Below are positions 47,320 to 55,628 of a DNA stretch of 64,000 nucleotides, one piece after another. The notes below the pieces were generated by a model. It was given only the letters and a program-made list of their open reading frames with translations. It searched no databases and had not been told where the DNA came from. The position numbers and the translations under genes were made by a program. How positions within the stretch are numbered: the first letter of the stretch is position 1; the number at the start of each line of letters is the position of its first letter. Source of the stretch: CAYFYS01 sp965202905 (GTDB taxonomy: Bacteria; Pseudomonadota; Alphaproteobacteria; MPNO01); contig OZ241868.1 in the NCBI GenBank assembly GCA_965202905.1, positions 3,224,001 to 3,288,000 of the forward strand. Direction: 5' to 3'.

Positions 47320-48153
47320 TCAGCCCGCCGCCGGCGGCGCGGCGCCTTCGATTTGCACCCGATAGCCCGAGCGCACGTCAGGCAGGTAGTCCGAGATCGC
47401 GTAGTGCTGGGCGCAGCGGTTATCCCAGAAGGCGATCGAATGCGGCTCCCAGCGGAAACGGCAGGTCCATTCCGGCCGGGCGCAGTGCGCGACCAGGAAG
47501 CGCAGGATGTGGGCGCTCTCCTCGGCCGGGACCTCGTTGATCCGCCGGGTGAAGGAGCTGTTGACGTAGATCAGCTTCCGGCCGCTCTCGGGGTGGCGGA
47601 CGATCACCGGATGGACCGCCTGAGGCGTGCCCTCGCCGAAGACCGGCACGCCGTCGTGCAGCGCGGTGAGCCCGGAAAGATAGGTCTTCATCGATTCGGA
47701 CAGCGCGTCATGGGCCGCGTACATGCTGGCGAACAGCGTATCGCCCCCGCCATTGGCCGGCACGATGTGATTGTAGAGGATCGAGCCCAGCGGCGGGACC
47801 GGGGCGCAGGACTGGTCGGTATGCCAGACGTTGCCCGAGACCCGGGGCGTCGTCTCGTCGAAATGGAACCGCCGCACACGCGGGTCCTCGGACGGCTTGC
47901 TGTTGGTCTTCACCCCGACATGCCGGCCGACCGTCCCGAAATACTCGGCCAGGCGCACATGGTCCTCGAAGCCGATCTCCTGGTCGCGAAAGAACAGAAC
48001 CAAATGCTCGGTGAACGCCCGACGGATCTCGGCCAGCTCCGGATCCGAAAGCGGGCGGGTCAAATCGACGCCGCCGACCACCGCCCCGATATGGGGGCTG
48101 GCGGGCATGACCGCGATCTCCCGGTAGCGCGTCCCGGCGCTGGATCCTTCCAT
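47320..48153 (-). CDS. TauD/TfdA-family Fe(II)/2-oxoglutarate dioxygenase
   Basis: A 277-residue non-haem iron dioxygenase. The facial triad is visible: HTD (H111, D113) in NVWHTDQS and a distal His in NRCAQHYAISDY, with an Arg for 2-oxoglutarate in SGYRVQ. HIGAVVGGVDLTRPLS is the usual N-terminal block. Substrates of relatives include taurine, alkyl sulfates and phenoxy acids. Taurine use would feed sulfite into the Apr pathway, but no taurine transporter is in view. Earlier in-frame ATG 48165 is possible. Confidence 0.87.
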   Translation of the reverse strand: MEGSSAGTRYREIAVMPASPHIGAVVGGVDLTRPLSDPELAEIRRAFTEHLVLFFRDQEIGFEDHVRLAEYFGTVGRHVGVKTNSKPSEDPRVRRFHFDETTPRVSGNVWHTDQSCAPVPPLGSILYNHIVPANGGGDTLFASMYAAHDALSESMKTYLSGLTALHDGVPVFGEGTPQAVHPVIVRHPESGRKLIYVNSSFTRRINEVPAEESAHILRFLVAHCARPEWTCRFRWEPHSIAFWDNRCAQHYAISDYLPDVRSGYRVQIEGAAPPAAG

Positions 48154-48479
48154 GACTCGGCCCATGGCCCATGACCCGGCGATTCCCTCGTTGCCTTGCG
48201 GCAATGGTAGCAAGCGTTGCCCGATCCCGGAAGCACAATCGCCGGGCCGGTTGTCTCACTCCGGGGGGTCTTGGTGAGGTGTTCGCCCCGCCTTGCGGCG
48301 GTCGCCGGCCGGTCGGCGCCAGTTCGATCGACCGCGACGAGCGGGAAGACCGTCCGCGGCGGCCCTTCGCGGGCGTATCCCGATCGGAAACACGATCTTG
48401 CGGACGGTCCTTCGGCAAGCTAGGTTCGCCGCGCCGGGTCGATACCCGGTTCCAGCGTCGAAAACGACCGGACGGTGCG
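48154..48479. other. Non-coding stretch before the STAS gene
   Basis: A 326-bp gap between the divergent TauD-like and STAS genes. It must hold both promoters, but I see no clear boxes, hairpins or conserved frames in it. Confidence 0.4.
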
Positions 48480-48845
48480 ATGAACATTACGGAACAAAGG
48501 GCTGCCTCGGTGGCCGTCGTCTCGATCGACGGCGGGACGGCGCCCGACCTCCAAGGTCGGATCCCGGACATCGTCGAACGTGGCGATGTCGAGGTGCTGC
48601 TCGATTGCGGGAAGATAGAATACATCAGCAGCGCCAGCTTGCATGCCGTACGCGCGGGCGCGAGACATTGCAAGCGGAGCGGCGGCAAGCTATGCAAGCG
48701 GGACGGCGGCAAGCTGTCGATTTGCGCGCTGCAGCCCGGCTGCAAATTGGTCTTGGAAATCAACGGGTTTCATACCATCATAGACATGCACGAAACCCGC
48801 GAGACGGCGCTCGAAGCGGCAGCGCCGCGGAGCGCCTCATGCTGA
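48480..48845 (+). CDS. STAS-domain protein
   Basis: A 121-residue STAS-like (anti-anti-sigma) protein. The order of strands and the central LLDCGKIEYISSASLHAV, with a Ser in the phospho-site region, fit SpoIIAA-type domains. A 24-bp in-frame tandem duplication (48669-48692, 48693-48716) adds a second CKR(S/D)GGKL block before the last strand. Its stop overlaps the start of the GOLPH3-like gene by 7 bp, so they are one translational unit. A regulatory partner switch is likely but no kinase is near. Confidence 0.7.
   Translation: MNITEQRAASVAVVSIDGGTAPDLQGRIPDIVERGDVEVLLDCGKIEYISSASLHAVRAGARHCKRSGGKLCKRDGGKLSICALQPGCKLVLEINGFHTIIDMHETRETALEAAAPRSASC
48669..48716. repeat. 24-bp in-frame tandem duplication within the STAS gene
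   Basis: The units at 48669-48692 and 48693-48716 differ at three positions. They encode CKRSGGKL and CKRDGGKL side by side, adding eight residues to the STAS domain. Confidence 0.9.
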
Positions 48846-49495
48846 CCTTCGCCGAAGAGATTCTGCTGCTGATGCTGGACGACGAGAACGGGACGTTTCT
48901 GCCGGTCCGCGACAGCTCTATCGAATACGCCCTCGCGGGCGCCGTGCTGATGGACCTGGCGTTCGCCAACCGGATCGACACCGACCCGGAACGGCTCGTG
49001 ATTCTGGACAAGACGCCGACCGGCAATTCGGTCCATGACAAGGTCCTCGACCGCATCGCGGGCGCGCCCGAGACCAGGGACGCGAGGACATGGATCGAGA
49101 CGATCGCGCGGCTCGACTCCGCCGACATCAAGGCTGAGTCGCTTTCGACCCTGGTCGAGCGGAACATTATCGAAGTGCAGGAGGAGAAATTTCTGTGGGT
49201 CTTTCGCACGCGGACCTACCCGACGATTGACGGGCGGACCGAGCGCGAAGTGAAGCGGCGCATTACCGACGTCCTTCTGTCGGACGCGGTGCCGGACCCC
49301 AGGGATGTCGCGATCGTCGGTCTGGCCGATGCGTGCGACCTGCTGCGCGAGATTTTCTCCGCCCGGGAGATCAACCGGATACGCCCCCGCATCGATCAGA
49401 TCCGCCGGCTCGATTTGCTCGGCCGCGAGGTGGCGGACGCGACGCTGGAAATCGAACGTTCGATCGCCACGGCGATGCTGCACGCCCCGCACTGA
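48839..49495 (+). CDS. GOLPH3/GPP34-family phosphoinositide-binding-like protein
   Basis: A 218-residue protein of the GPP34 fold. The N-terminal LTFAEEILLLMLDDENGTFL and YALAGAVLMDLAFANRIDT are the family signature, followed by helical stretches LSTLVERNIIEV and ADACDLLREIF. In eukaryotes GOLPH3 binds PI4P and retains glycosyltransferases at the Golgi. The bacterial members are mostly actinobacterial and uncharacterised. Finding one in an alphaproteobacterial setting, coupled to a STAS protein, is unusual. Confidence 0.8.
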   Translation: MLTFAEEILLLMLDDENGTFLPVRDSSIEYALAGAVLMDLAFANRIDTDPERLVILDKTPTGNSVHDKVLDRIAGAPETRDARTWIETIARLDSADIKAESLSTLVERNIIEVQEEKFLWVFRTRTYPTIDGRTEREVKRRITDVLLSDAVPDPRDVAIVGLADACDLLREIFSAREINRIRPRIDQIRRLDLLGREVADATLEIERSIATAMLHAPH

Positions 49496-49605
49496 CGCCC
49501 GGGCCGCATCGTCCGCGACCCCTCCGGACAGGCCGACCGCCGCGCGCCGATGCGCACCGGCTCATCGATCCCCTCGACCTCATCGAGCCCTTCGCGCGGG
49601 TCCCG

Positions 49606-49630
49606 GAACGGCGCGGCGCGCGCGCCGTTC
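49606..49630. terminator. Perfect 10-bp hairpin between convergent genes
   Basis: gaacggcgcg and cgcgccgttc form a perfect stem around a 5-nt loop, 110 bp after the GOLPH3-like gene and 31 bp before the end of the oppositely oriented decayed gene. There is no T-tract, so it is a weak or Rho-helped terminator at best. Confidence 0.45.
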
Positions 49631-49661
49631 GATCCGGTTCATGTCGCCAGACCCGTCGGGG

Positions 49662-50485
49662 TTACAGAATCGCGTTCGTCGCCGGCAGCCCGACGGCGAT
49701 GCGGCCGAACTCCGCGCCGTTGATGTCCCATGACAGGTGGATCTGGTGGGCGGCGGCGTGGATGTCGCGGAACTGGCACCGCAGGTCGGCGCTCAGATAG
49801 TTCGCGGTCGCCCCGCGCCGGCATGGAGCAGATCGACCGCCCGCACCGCGCAGGACGCGGCGCCAACGCGCCCGGTCGATCAAGGCCGGACGCCTGTCCT
49901 CGGCGATCATGCGCTGGCACTCCATCCAGTTCTCGCGCAGCAGGAGCCGCGCCGTATCGACCAGCAGGCCGGCCTCGGCGATTTTGATCTGCACCGTCAG
50001 GTGCTCGCCCACCCTGGAGCGGTTGTAGACCGAAATCTGCCCGGCAAGGAACGCGACGTAGTCGTCATAGGCGGCCTGCGCGATGCCGATCATCGGCGCC
50101 GCCGCCAAATGCGGGATGAACGGAACCAGCGGAAACTTGTAGACATCTGCCATGTCTTCGGCGCCGGGGGTGTAGCCTTCCTGGGAATAGAGCGGATCGA
50201 GCACCAAATGCGCGGGCGTAAAGACGTTCTCGCAAGCGATGTCCTTGCTGCCGGCGCCGGACAGGCCGGAGACATGCCAGGCGTCGATAATCGGTCACGC
50301 AGCCGCCGAACCGCTCCGGCCGCAGGATGCGCCACAGCCCCGCGTCATGGAGATCGGCGATGGTCCCGATCCGGGATCCACCGAATGCGCTCGGCCTCGG
50401 CCGCGCACTCGCGCAGCACCGGGATCATCGCGCGCGCTTTTTCGATGAAGGCGTCGCGCGGCAAAGGCGAAGCCGCCTCCGTCAT
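49662..50485 (-). pseudogene. Acyl-CoA dehydrogenase/HsaA-like monooxygenase, decayed
   Basis: The remains of a flavin enzyme of the acyl-CoA dehydrogenase fold. From ATG 50485, MTEAASPLPRDAFIEKARAM continues to RIRWIPD; a frameshift follows, then TIADLHDAGLWRILRPERFG. About 130 residues are lost near 50285, where VTDY joins AWHVSGLSGAGSKDIACENV. A further frame change near 49830 precedes ANYLSADL and WDINGAEFGR. The order is that of HsaA-type hydroxylases. Its ATG overlaps the MDR oxidoreductase stop (ATGA), so the pair was an operon. Confidence 0.72.
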
Positions 50486-51546
50486 GCCTCCACCGGAACA
50501 TCGGCGGACTGGATCGGGTCGAGCAGGACCTTGCCCACCGCCGCGCGGGCCTCGACCAACCGATGGGCCTCGGCGGCGCGGTGCAGCGGCAGGATGCGGT
50601 CGATGATCGGCGCACGGACCGTGCCGTCACGGGCGGCGTCCAGCGCCCAGTCGATGTCGTCGAAATCGCAGGCCGGCATGGCGACGATGCGCTGGCGCTT
50701 GAGATAGAGCTGGCGCAGATCGAGGCTCACCTGACCGCCGGCATGCGCGCCGGCGGTCACCAGCCGGCCGAGCACGGCGAGGCTGCCCATCGCGCCGGGC
50801 CACAGAGCGGCATCGCCGATGCTCTCGGTGACGACATCGGCGCCGTGGCCGTCGGTGATCGCCATGACCTCCGCGGCGAGGTCCTGGCTGCGGTAGTTCA
50901 CGCCGTGATCGGCGCCGAACCGTTCGATTGCCGCGGCGACCCGATCGTCGGCTCCGGCCGCGGCGATCACCTTGGCGCCCATCCGCCTGGCGACCTGGAC
51001 GCAGCAGCTCGCAAGACCGCCGGTCGCCCCCATCACCAGCACCCATTCGCCGGGCTGAAGCCCAGCCTGCTTGTGCAGCAGATGGCGCGCGGTCGGCATG
51101 TGGCGGACGATTCCCACGGCATCCGGATAGCTCAGCGCATCGGGCAGGACGAAACAGTTCTCCGCCCGGATCGCCGCGTACTCCGCATAGCCGCCCCAGC
51201 ATGTAATGCCGACCAGCCCGAAAGCGCCGCGATCGCGCGATTCCTGACCCGGCACGCAGAGATCGCTGCGCATCGGGGCATGCACCCCGATGCGGTCGCC
51301 GACCGCAAGGTCTTGAACATCGGCGCCCAGCGCCACCACCTCGCCCACCGGGTCGGCGCCCATCACATGCGGCAAGGCCGGTTTTCGCGCATACAACCCC
51401 TTGCGCAGCAGGACATCGAGGGTGGTGTTGACCGAGACGTTATGCATCCGCACGAGCGCCTCGTCCGACGCCGGCTCGGGCGTTGCGATCTCCTCGAAAC
51501 GCAAGGTCTCCGGCCCGCCGAATTCGCGCAGAACGATCGCTTTCAT
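50482..51546 (-). CDS. Zinc-independent MDR alcohol dehydrogenase/quinone oxidoreductase
   Basis: A 354-residue medium-chain dehydrogenase/reductase. MKAIVLREFGGPETLRFEEI starts the GroES-like domain. VLVMGATGGLASCCVQVARR is the NADP-binding Rossmann loop, and VMGADPVGEVVALGADV the substrate-side stretch. The typical catalytic zinc ligand pattern is not complete, so quinone- or enal-reductase activity is likelier than alcohol oxidation. A tandem duplication tcaaagagggt (51555-51576) lies just before its start. Confidence 0.85.
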   Translation of the reverse strand: MKAIVLREFGGPETLRFEEIATPEPASDEALVRMHNVSVNTTLDVLLRKGLYARKPALPHVMGADPVGEVVALGADVQDLAVGDRIGVHAPMRSDLCVPGQESRDRGAFGLVGITCWGGYAEYAAIRAENCFVLPDALSYPDAVGIVRHMPTARHLLHKQAGLQPGEWVLVMGATGGLASCCVQVARRMGAKVIAAAGADDRVAAAIERFGADHGVNYRSQDLAAEVMAITDGHGADVVTESIGDAALWPGAMGSLAVLGRLVTAGAHAGGQVSLDLRQLYLKRQRIVAMPACDFDDIDWALDAARDGTVRAPIIDRILPLHRAAEAHRLVEARAAVGKVLLDPIQSADVPVEA

Positions 51547-51679
51547 CGCACCTGTCAAAGAGGGTTCAAAGAGGGTTTCGCCGCGGTGAAGTTTACGGCC
51601 TGCCCGCCGCCCGGTCCATCGTCGGCCTGACAGGACGCCGGCGATTCGGTTAAGATGGCCGCATCTGGACACAGGAGCC

Positions 51680-52369
51680 ATGTGCGGCCGGTACAGCCTG
51701 ATCACCGCGCCCGAAGCGATGCGCGAGCTGTTTGCGTTCGACAACCGGCCGAATTTCGCCCCGCGCTACAACATCGCGCCCAGCCAGGAAGCGCCGGTCA
51801 TTCGCGCGCGCGGCGGCGGGCGGGAGTTTGCGCTGCTGCGCTGGGGGCTGGTCCCGCCCTGGGCGAAAGACGCGGCGTCCGGCGCGAAGATGATCAACGC
51901 CCGGTCCGAGACGGTCGCAGACAAGCCGGCCTTCCGGGCGGCCTGGCGCGAACGCCGTTGCCTGGCGCCGGCCGACGGGTTCTACGAATGGCGGACCGAG
52001 AACGGCGCGAAGCAGCCTTTCCGCGTCGGGATGAAAAGCGGCGCGCCGTTCGCCTTCGCCGGGCTCTGGGAGCGCTGGACCGATCCCGAAGACGCGGCGT
52101 GGACGCTTGAGACCTTCACGATCCTGACCGCCGCGGCGAACGACAAGCTGCGACCGATCCACCCGCGCATGCCGGTGATCCTGCCCGCGGAGCGCTACGC
52201 GGCCTGGCTGGACGCCGCCAATACCGATCCGGAGGACATCCCGCTTCACCCTTATCCCGCCGGGCCGATGGCGTTCTATCGGGTCGGCGTCCGGGTGAAC
52301 AATGCCCGCAACGATGATCCGGCTTGCGTCGAGCCGCTCAACCCGCCGAAGCCCGCCCGGGCCCCTTGA
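51680..52369 (+). CDS. SRAP (SOS response-associated peptidase) family protein
   Basis: A 229-residue YedK/HMCES protein. The catalytic Cys2 (MCGRYSL), Asn in APRYNIAP, Glu in GFYEWR and His in IHPRMPV are all in place. It covalently caps abasic sites in single-stranded DNA and so protects them. Full family length. Confidence 0.93.
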   Translation: MCGRYSLITAPEAMRELFAFDNRPNFAPRYNIAPSQEAPVIRARGGGREFALLRWGLVPPWAKDAASGAKMINARSETVADKPAFRAAWRERRCLAPADGFYEWRTENGAKQPFRVGMKSGAPFAFAGLWERWTDPEDAAWTLETFTILTAAANDKLRPIHPRMPVILPAERYAAWLDAANTDPEDIPLHPYPAGPMAFYRVGVRVNNARNDDPACVEPLNPPKPARAP

Positions 52370-52489
52370 TTGCCGCAGATTTGCGGTGGAAATCGGCGCG
52401 AAGCCCCTTGCGCCCCCCTTACCACGACATATAGTGGCCGATTATAACAATTAAACGACATATGGGATGTTTGAACGGAGGGCCAAGGG

Positions 52490-52855
52490 ATGACGTGGAC
52501 GCCTGAGAGAGTCGACAGCCTCGTGCGGTTGTGGTCCCAGGGGTTGTCGACCCGTCAGATCGCCGACAAGATCGGCGGCGTGACTCGCAACGCGGTCATC
52601 GGAAAGGCGCATCGGTTGAATCTCCAGCGGGGCGCACCCGGGCCGCAGCCCGCGCCTGAGCCGGCCCGGCCGCCGGTCTTCGCCCAGCCGATGACGCCGA
52701 TGCCGGAGGTCAAGGGCTGGATGTGCCGCTGGCCGATCGAAGATCCCGGCCGGTTCGGGCTGCACATCTGCGGCAAGACCGCCCAGCCCGGCCGCCATTA
52801 CTGCGCCGAGCATTTGACCGCGGCCTATCTGATGCGCAAGCGCCCGGCCGCGTAA
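52490..52855 (+). CDS. gcrA: GcrA cell-cycle regulator
   Basis: A short GcrA of 121 residues. The N-terminal helix-turn-helix reads TWTPERVDSLVRLWSQGLST, then VTRNAVIGKAHRLNL, the known DNA-binding core. A Pro-rich linker leads to a C-terminal CRWPIEDPG, CGKTA and YCAEHLTAAY Cys/His block that contacts the sigma-70 subunit. GcrA is largely confined to alphaproteobacteria and binds CcrM-methylated promoters, so this is a strong taxonomic marker. Upstream, cgacatat occurs twice (52425, 52456), the first within the dyad CCAC-N8-GTGG. Confidence 0.92.
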   Translation: MTWTPERVDSLVRLWSQGLSTRQIADKIGGVTRNAVIGKAHRLNLQRGAPGPQPAPEPARPPVFAQPMTPMPEVKGWMCRWPIEDPGRFGLHICGKTAQPGRHYCAEHLTAAYLMRKRPAA

Positions 52856-52961
52856 GCGGCCGTTCGGGCGCCGCCGTTGCCACGGCGGGGGAAACGCGCC
52901 AGATTCGCGGCCTCCGGGCGCGGTCCGCCGAGCGCAGCGCCCCGAACCGGAAAGGCCGTGC

Positions 52962-54230
52962 GTGTTCATCCAAACCATTCGCGCCAATCCGTATGGCTGG
53001 CTCGTCGTCGCGGTCTGCTTTCTGTCCCTCATGGCATCCTATGCCGCGCGCAGCTCGATCGGGCTGATGATGCCCCTGTGGGAGCGGGATCCCGGCTGGA
53101 CCCGCGATCTGGCGTCCGGCGCGGGCGCGACGGTGCTGATCCTGATGGCGGTGGTCTCGCCGGCGGCCGGCGCGATCATCGACCGCTTCGGGCCACGCAC
53201 GGTCTGCTCGGCGGGGCTGGCGGCGATCGGCGCCGGCCTGCTGCTGACTTCGATCGGCTCGGCCGATTGGCAGATCTTCGCCTTCTACGGCGCGCTGATC
53301 GGCCTCGGCTCGGGGGCGATCGCGATGCCGATGGTCTCCGCCGTGGTAGCGCATTATTTCTCGACCGGCCAAGGGCTTGCCAGCGGGATCGGATTCTCCG
53401 GCGCGACCGGCGGCCAGCTCGTCGCGCTGCCGGCGCTCGGCCTTCTGGTCGCCGCGCTCGGCTGGCGCGGCACCTTTGTCAGCCTGGGCCTGACGATCCT
53501 GGTCCTGGCCGCGGCGGCCTGGGCGGTGCTGCGCGGCTGGACGCCGCGGGAAACCGCCGGAAAGACCGCCGGGGAAACCGCAGGAGAAACCATCGGAGAC
53601 AGTCGGGCCGCGGATCCGATCCGGCGCCGGCTTTCCTACCTCTTCGGCAACGCGACCTTCTGGCTGCTGCTGGGCGGCTTCCTGGTATGCGGGTTCACCA
53701 CCGCGGGCGTGATCGAAGTCCATCTGATCCCCTACGCGGCCTTCTGCGGGTTCGGCCCGATCGAGAGCGCGACCGCCTACGGCGTCCATGGCGGCTTCAA
53801 CATGGCGGGCGTGATCCTGGCGGGCGCGCTTGCCGACAGGATGCACCGGCCGCGGATGCTGGCCGGCATTTTCTTTCTGAGGGCGATCCTGTTCGTGCTG
53901 CTGATCCATGTCGGCAACGACCTGCCGCTGCTGTTCCTGTTCGCGGCCCTTTACGGCTTCATGAATTTCGCCACCCTGCCGATCATCGCCAGCATCGTCG
54001 CCGCGCGGCTGGGGGTCGGGGTTATCGGGCTTGCGCTCGGGTTGATCTTCGGCGTGCACTGGCTGGGCGCGGCGGCCGGCGCGTTCCTGGGCGGCCGCCT
54101 CTACGAGCTGTTCGCGCGCTATGACGAGCTGTGGCTGGTCAGCATCGCCTCGGTGATCGTCGCCGGTTTCCTGATGCTGCTCATCCCCGAGGACCGGGCC
54201 AACGCCCGGCCGGTCCCGGCGCCGGCCTGA
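52962..54230 (+). CDS. MFS transporter
   Basis: A 422-residue major-facilitator protein with 12 hydrophobic segments, beginning GWLVVAVCFLSLMASYAA. The GAIIDRFGPRTV loop between TM2 and TM3 is the MFS signature. The central cytoplasmic loop contains a small TAGKTAGETAGETIG repeat from short DNA duplications. The substrate is unknown; organic acid or oxalate/formate-type relatives are likely. The start is GTG 52962. It is followed by the convergent amidase gene. Confidence 0.87.
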   Translation: MFIQTIRANPYGWLVVAVCFLSLMASYAARSSIGLMMPLWERDPGWTRDLASGAGATVLILMAVVSPAAGAIIDRFGPRTVCSAGLAAIGAGLLLTSIGSADWQIFAFYGALIGLGSGAIAMPMVSAVVAHYFSTGQGLASGIGFSGATGGQLVALPALGLLVAALGWRGTFVSLGLTILVLAAAAWAVLRGWTPRETAGKTAGETAGETIGDSRAADPIRRRLSYLFGNATFWLLLGGFLVCGFTTAGVIEVHLIPYAAFCGFGPIESATAYGVHGGFNMAGVILAGALADRMHRPRMLAGIFFLRAILFVLLIHVGNDLPLLFLFAALYGFMNFATLPIIASIVAARLGVGVIGLALGLIFGVHWLGAAAGAFLGGRLYELFARYDELWLVSIASVIVAGFLMLLIPEDRANARPVPAPA

Positions 54231-54344
54231 GCGCGGATGCGACGGGCCGCCAGCGGTCCGGTGCGCCAGCCTTTCTACCTGCGGCCCCTGATTGTCCCGG
54301 TATGTACTCCCGCCGCGGTCATTCTCGCCCGCAGTGAGGGCGAG

Positions 54345-55628
54345 TCAGGCGGCGAGTAGCCGCGCCGAGACCCAGGCCGCGTGTTCGAGCAAGAGGTCGT
54401 CGGCGCCTTGGGGCGCGACGAGCTGGACGCCGACCGGCGCGCCGTTGGGTCCCGTGAAGGCCGGCACGTTGAGGCACGGCGTGTGCATCAGGGTCCAGAC
54501 CCGGTTGAAGTTGGAAACCTGGACGCCGGCGAGGTCGGTCGACGGCTCGCCCGGCGCGCTGGGCGTCAGGATCAGGTCGATGGCGGCGAATTTCCGCGAC
54601 AGCGCCCGGCGACAGGTCTCGGCCGTCGCGCGGGCGGCGTCATAAGTTGCCGCGTCGCAAGCAGCGGCGAAGTCGAGCCCGTCGCGGATCCATCGGTTGA
54701 GCGCCCCGCGATGCCCGGATGCCTCGAAGGCGAGCGCCCGGGCGCCCTCGACCGAGGAAATGACCCGGAAGGCATCCTCGATCGCGTCGAAGCCTGCGGG
54801 CAGATCCAAATCGACCACGACCGCGCCGTGACCGCGCAGGATCCGCGCCGCCTTCTCGATCGCGGTCCGCGTCGCCGGCTCGGCGACATCCCAGGCCGGT
54901 GTCCGGCACAGGCCGATGCGCGGCGGCGTCCGGTCGGCGGCCGTCGGCGCCAGAGGGGCGCCGACGATGGCCGCGCGGGCGAGCGCGATGTCGGCAAGGC
55001 TGCGGGCGAAGACGCCGATGGTATCGAGCGTCGGCCGGATATGACGCAGCCCGGTGCGGTCGATGCCGTCGAGGCTCGCCTTGTAGCCGAACACCCCGCA
55101 CGAAGACGCCGGCATGATCATCGAGCCACCGGTCTGGCTGCCCAGCGCGATCGGCGCCATGTCGTCGGCGACCGCGGCCGCCGAGCCGGAGGACGAGACG
55201 CCGGGGCTGCGGTCCGGCGCGCGCGGGTTGACGACGCCGACCGGCGCCGGGCTTGCAAACTCGGTCGTGGCGGTCTTGCCGAGAATGACCGCGCCGGCGG
55301 CCCGCAAGGCGGCCACGCAAGCCGTGTCGCGACCCGGCCGATGACCCTCGTGAATCGTCGAGCCGTACCCGGTCGGCATGTCGGAGGTGTCGAAAATATC
55401 CTTGATGCCCACGGGGATGCCCCGCAGCAGCCCGTGGCCGGACGCATCGGCGTCACGCGCCTGGGCGAGCGCATGGGCCGGGTCGAGGTACGCCCAGGCG
55501 CCGATCTCGCCGTCGCGCCGGGCGATGCGCTCCAGGCAGGCGGCGGTCAGCGCCTCGGAGGTGATCTCGCCTGCGGCGATCCGCGCCGATGCGGTCGTTG
55601 CGTCCAGCGTGTTGAGAGCTTCGGTCAC
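54345..55628 (-). CDS. Amidase signature-family amidase
   Basis: A 427-residue amidase. The Ser-cisSer-Lys triad is K76 in VGIKDIF, the cis-Ser in GVSSSGSAAA (about 144-151) and Ser169 in GSQTGGSM. Its ATG overlaps the benzoate-CoA ligase stop (ATGA), making it the last gene of the box operon. A plausible role is releasing benzoate from a benzamide or hippurate-like substrate to feed the ligase; that is inference from context. Confidence 0.87.
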   Translation of the reverse strand: MTEALNTLDATTASARIAAGEITSEALTAACLERIARRDGEIGAWAYLDPAHALAQARDADASGHGLLRGIPVGIKDIFDTSDMPTGYGSTIHEGHRPGRDTACVAALRAAGAVILGKTATTEFASPAPVGVVNPRAPDRSPGVSSSGSAAAVADDMAPIALGSQTGGSMIMPASSCGVFGYKASLDGIDRTGLRHIRPTLDTIGVFARSLADIALARAAIVGAPLAPTAADRTPPRIGLCRTPAWDVAEPATRTAIEKAARILRGHGAVVVDLDLPAGFDAIEDAFRVISSVEGARALAFEASGHRGALNRWIRDGLDFAAACDAATYDAARATAETCRRALSRKFAAIDLILTPSAPGEPSTDLAGVQVSNFNRVWTLMHTPCLNVPAFTGPNGAPVGVQLVAPQGADDLLLEHAAWVSARLLAA

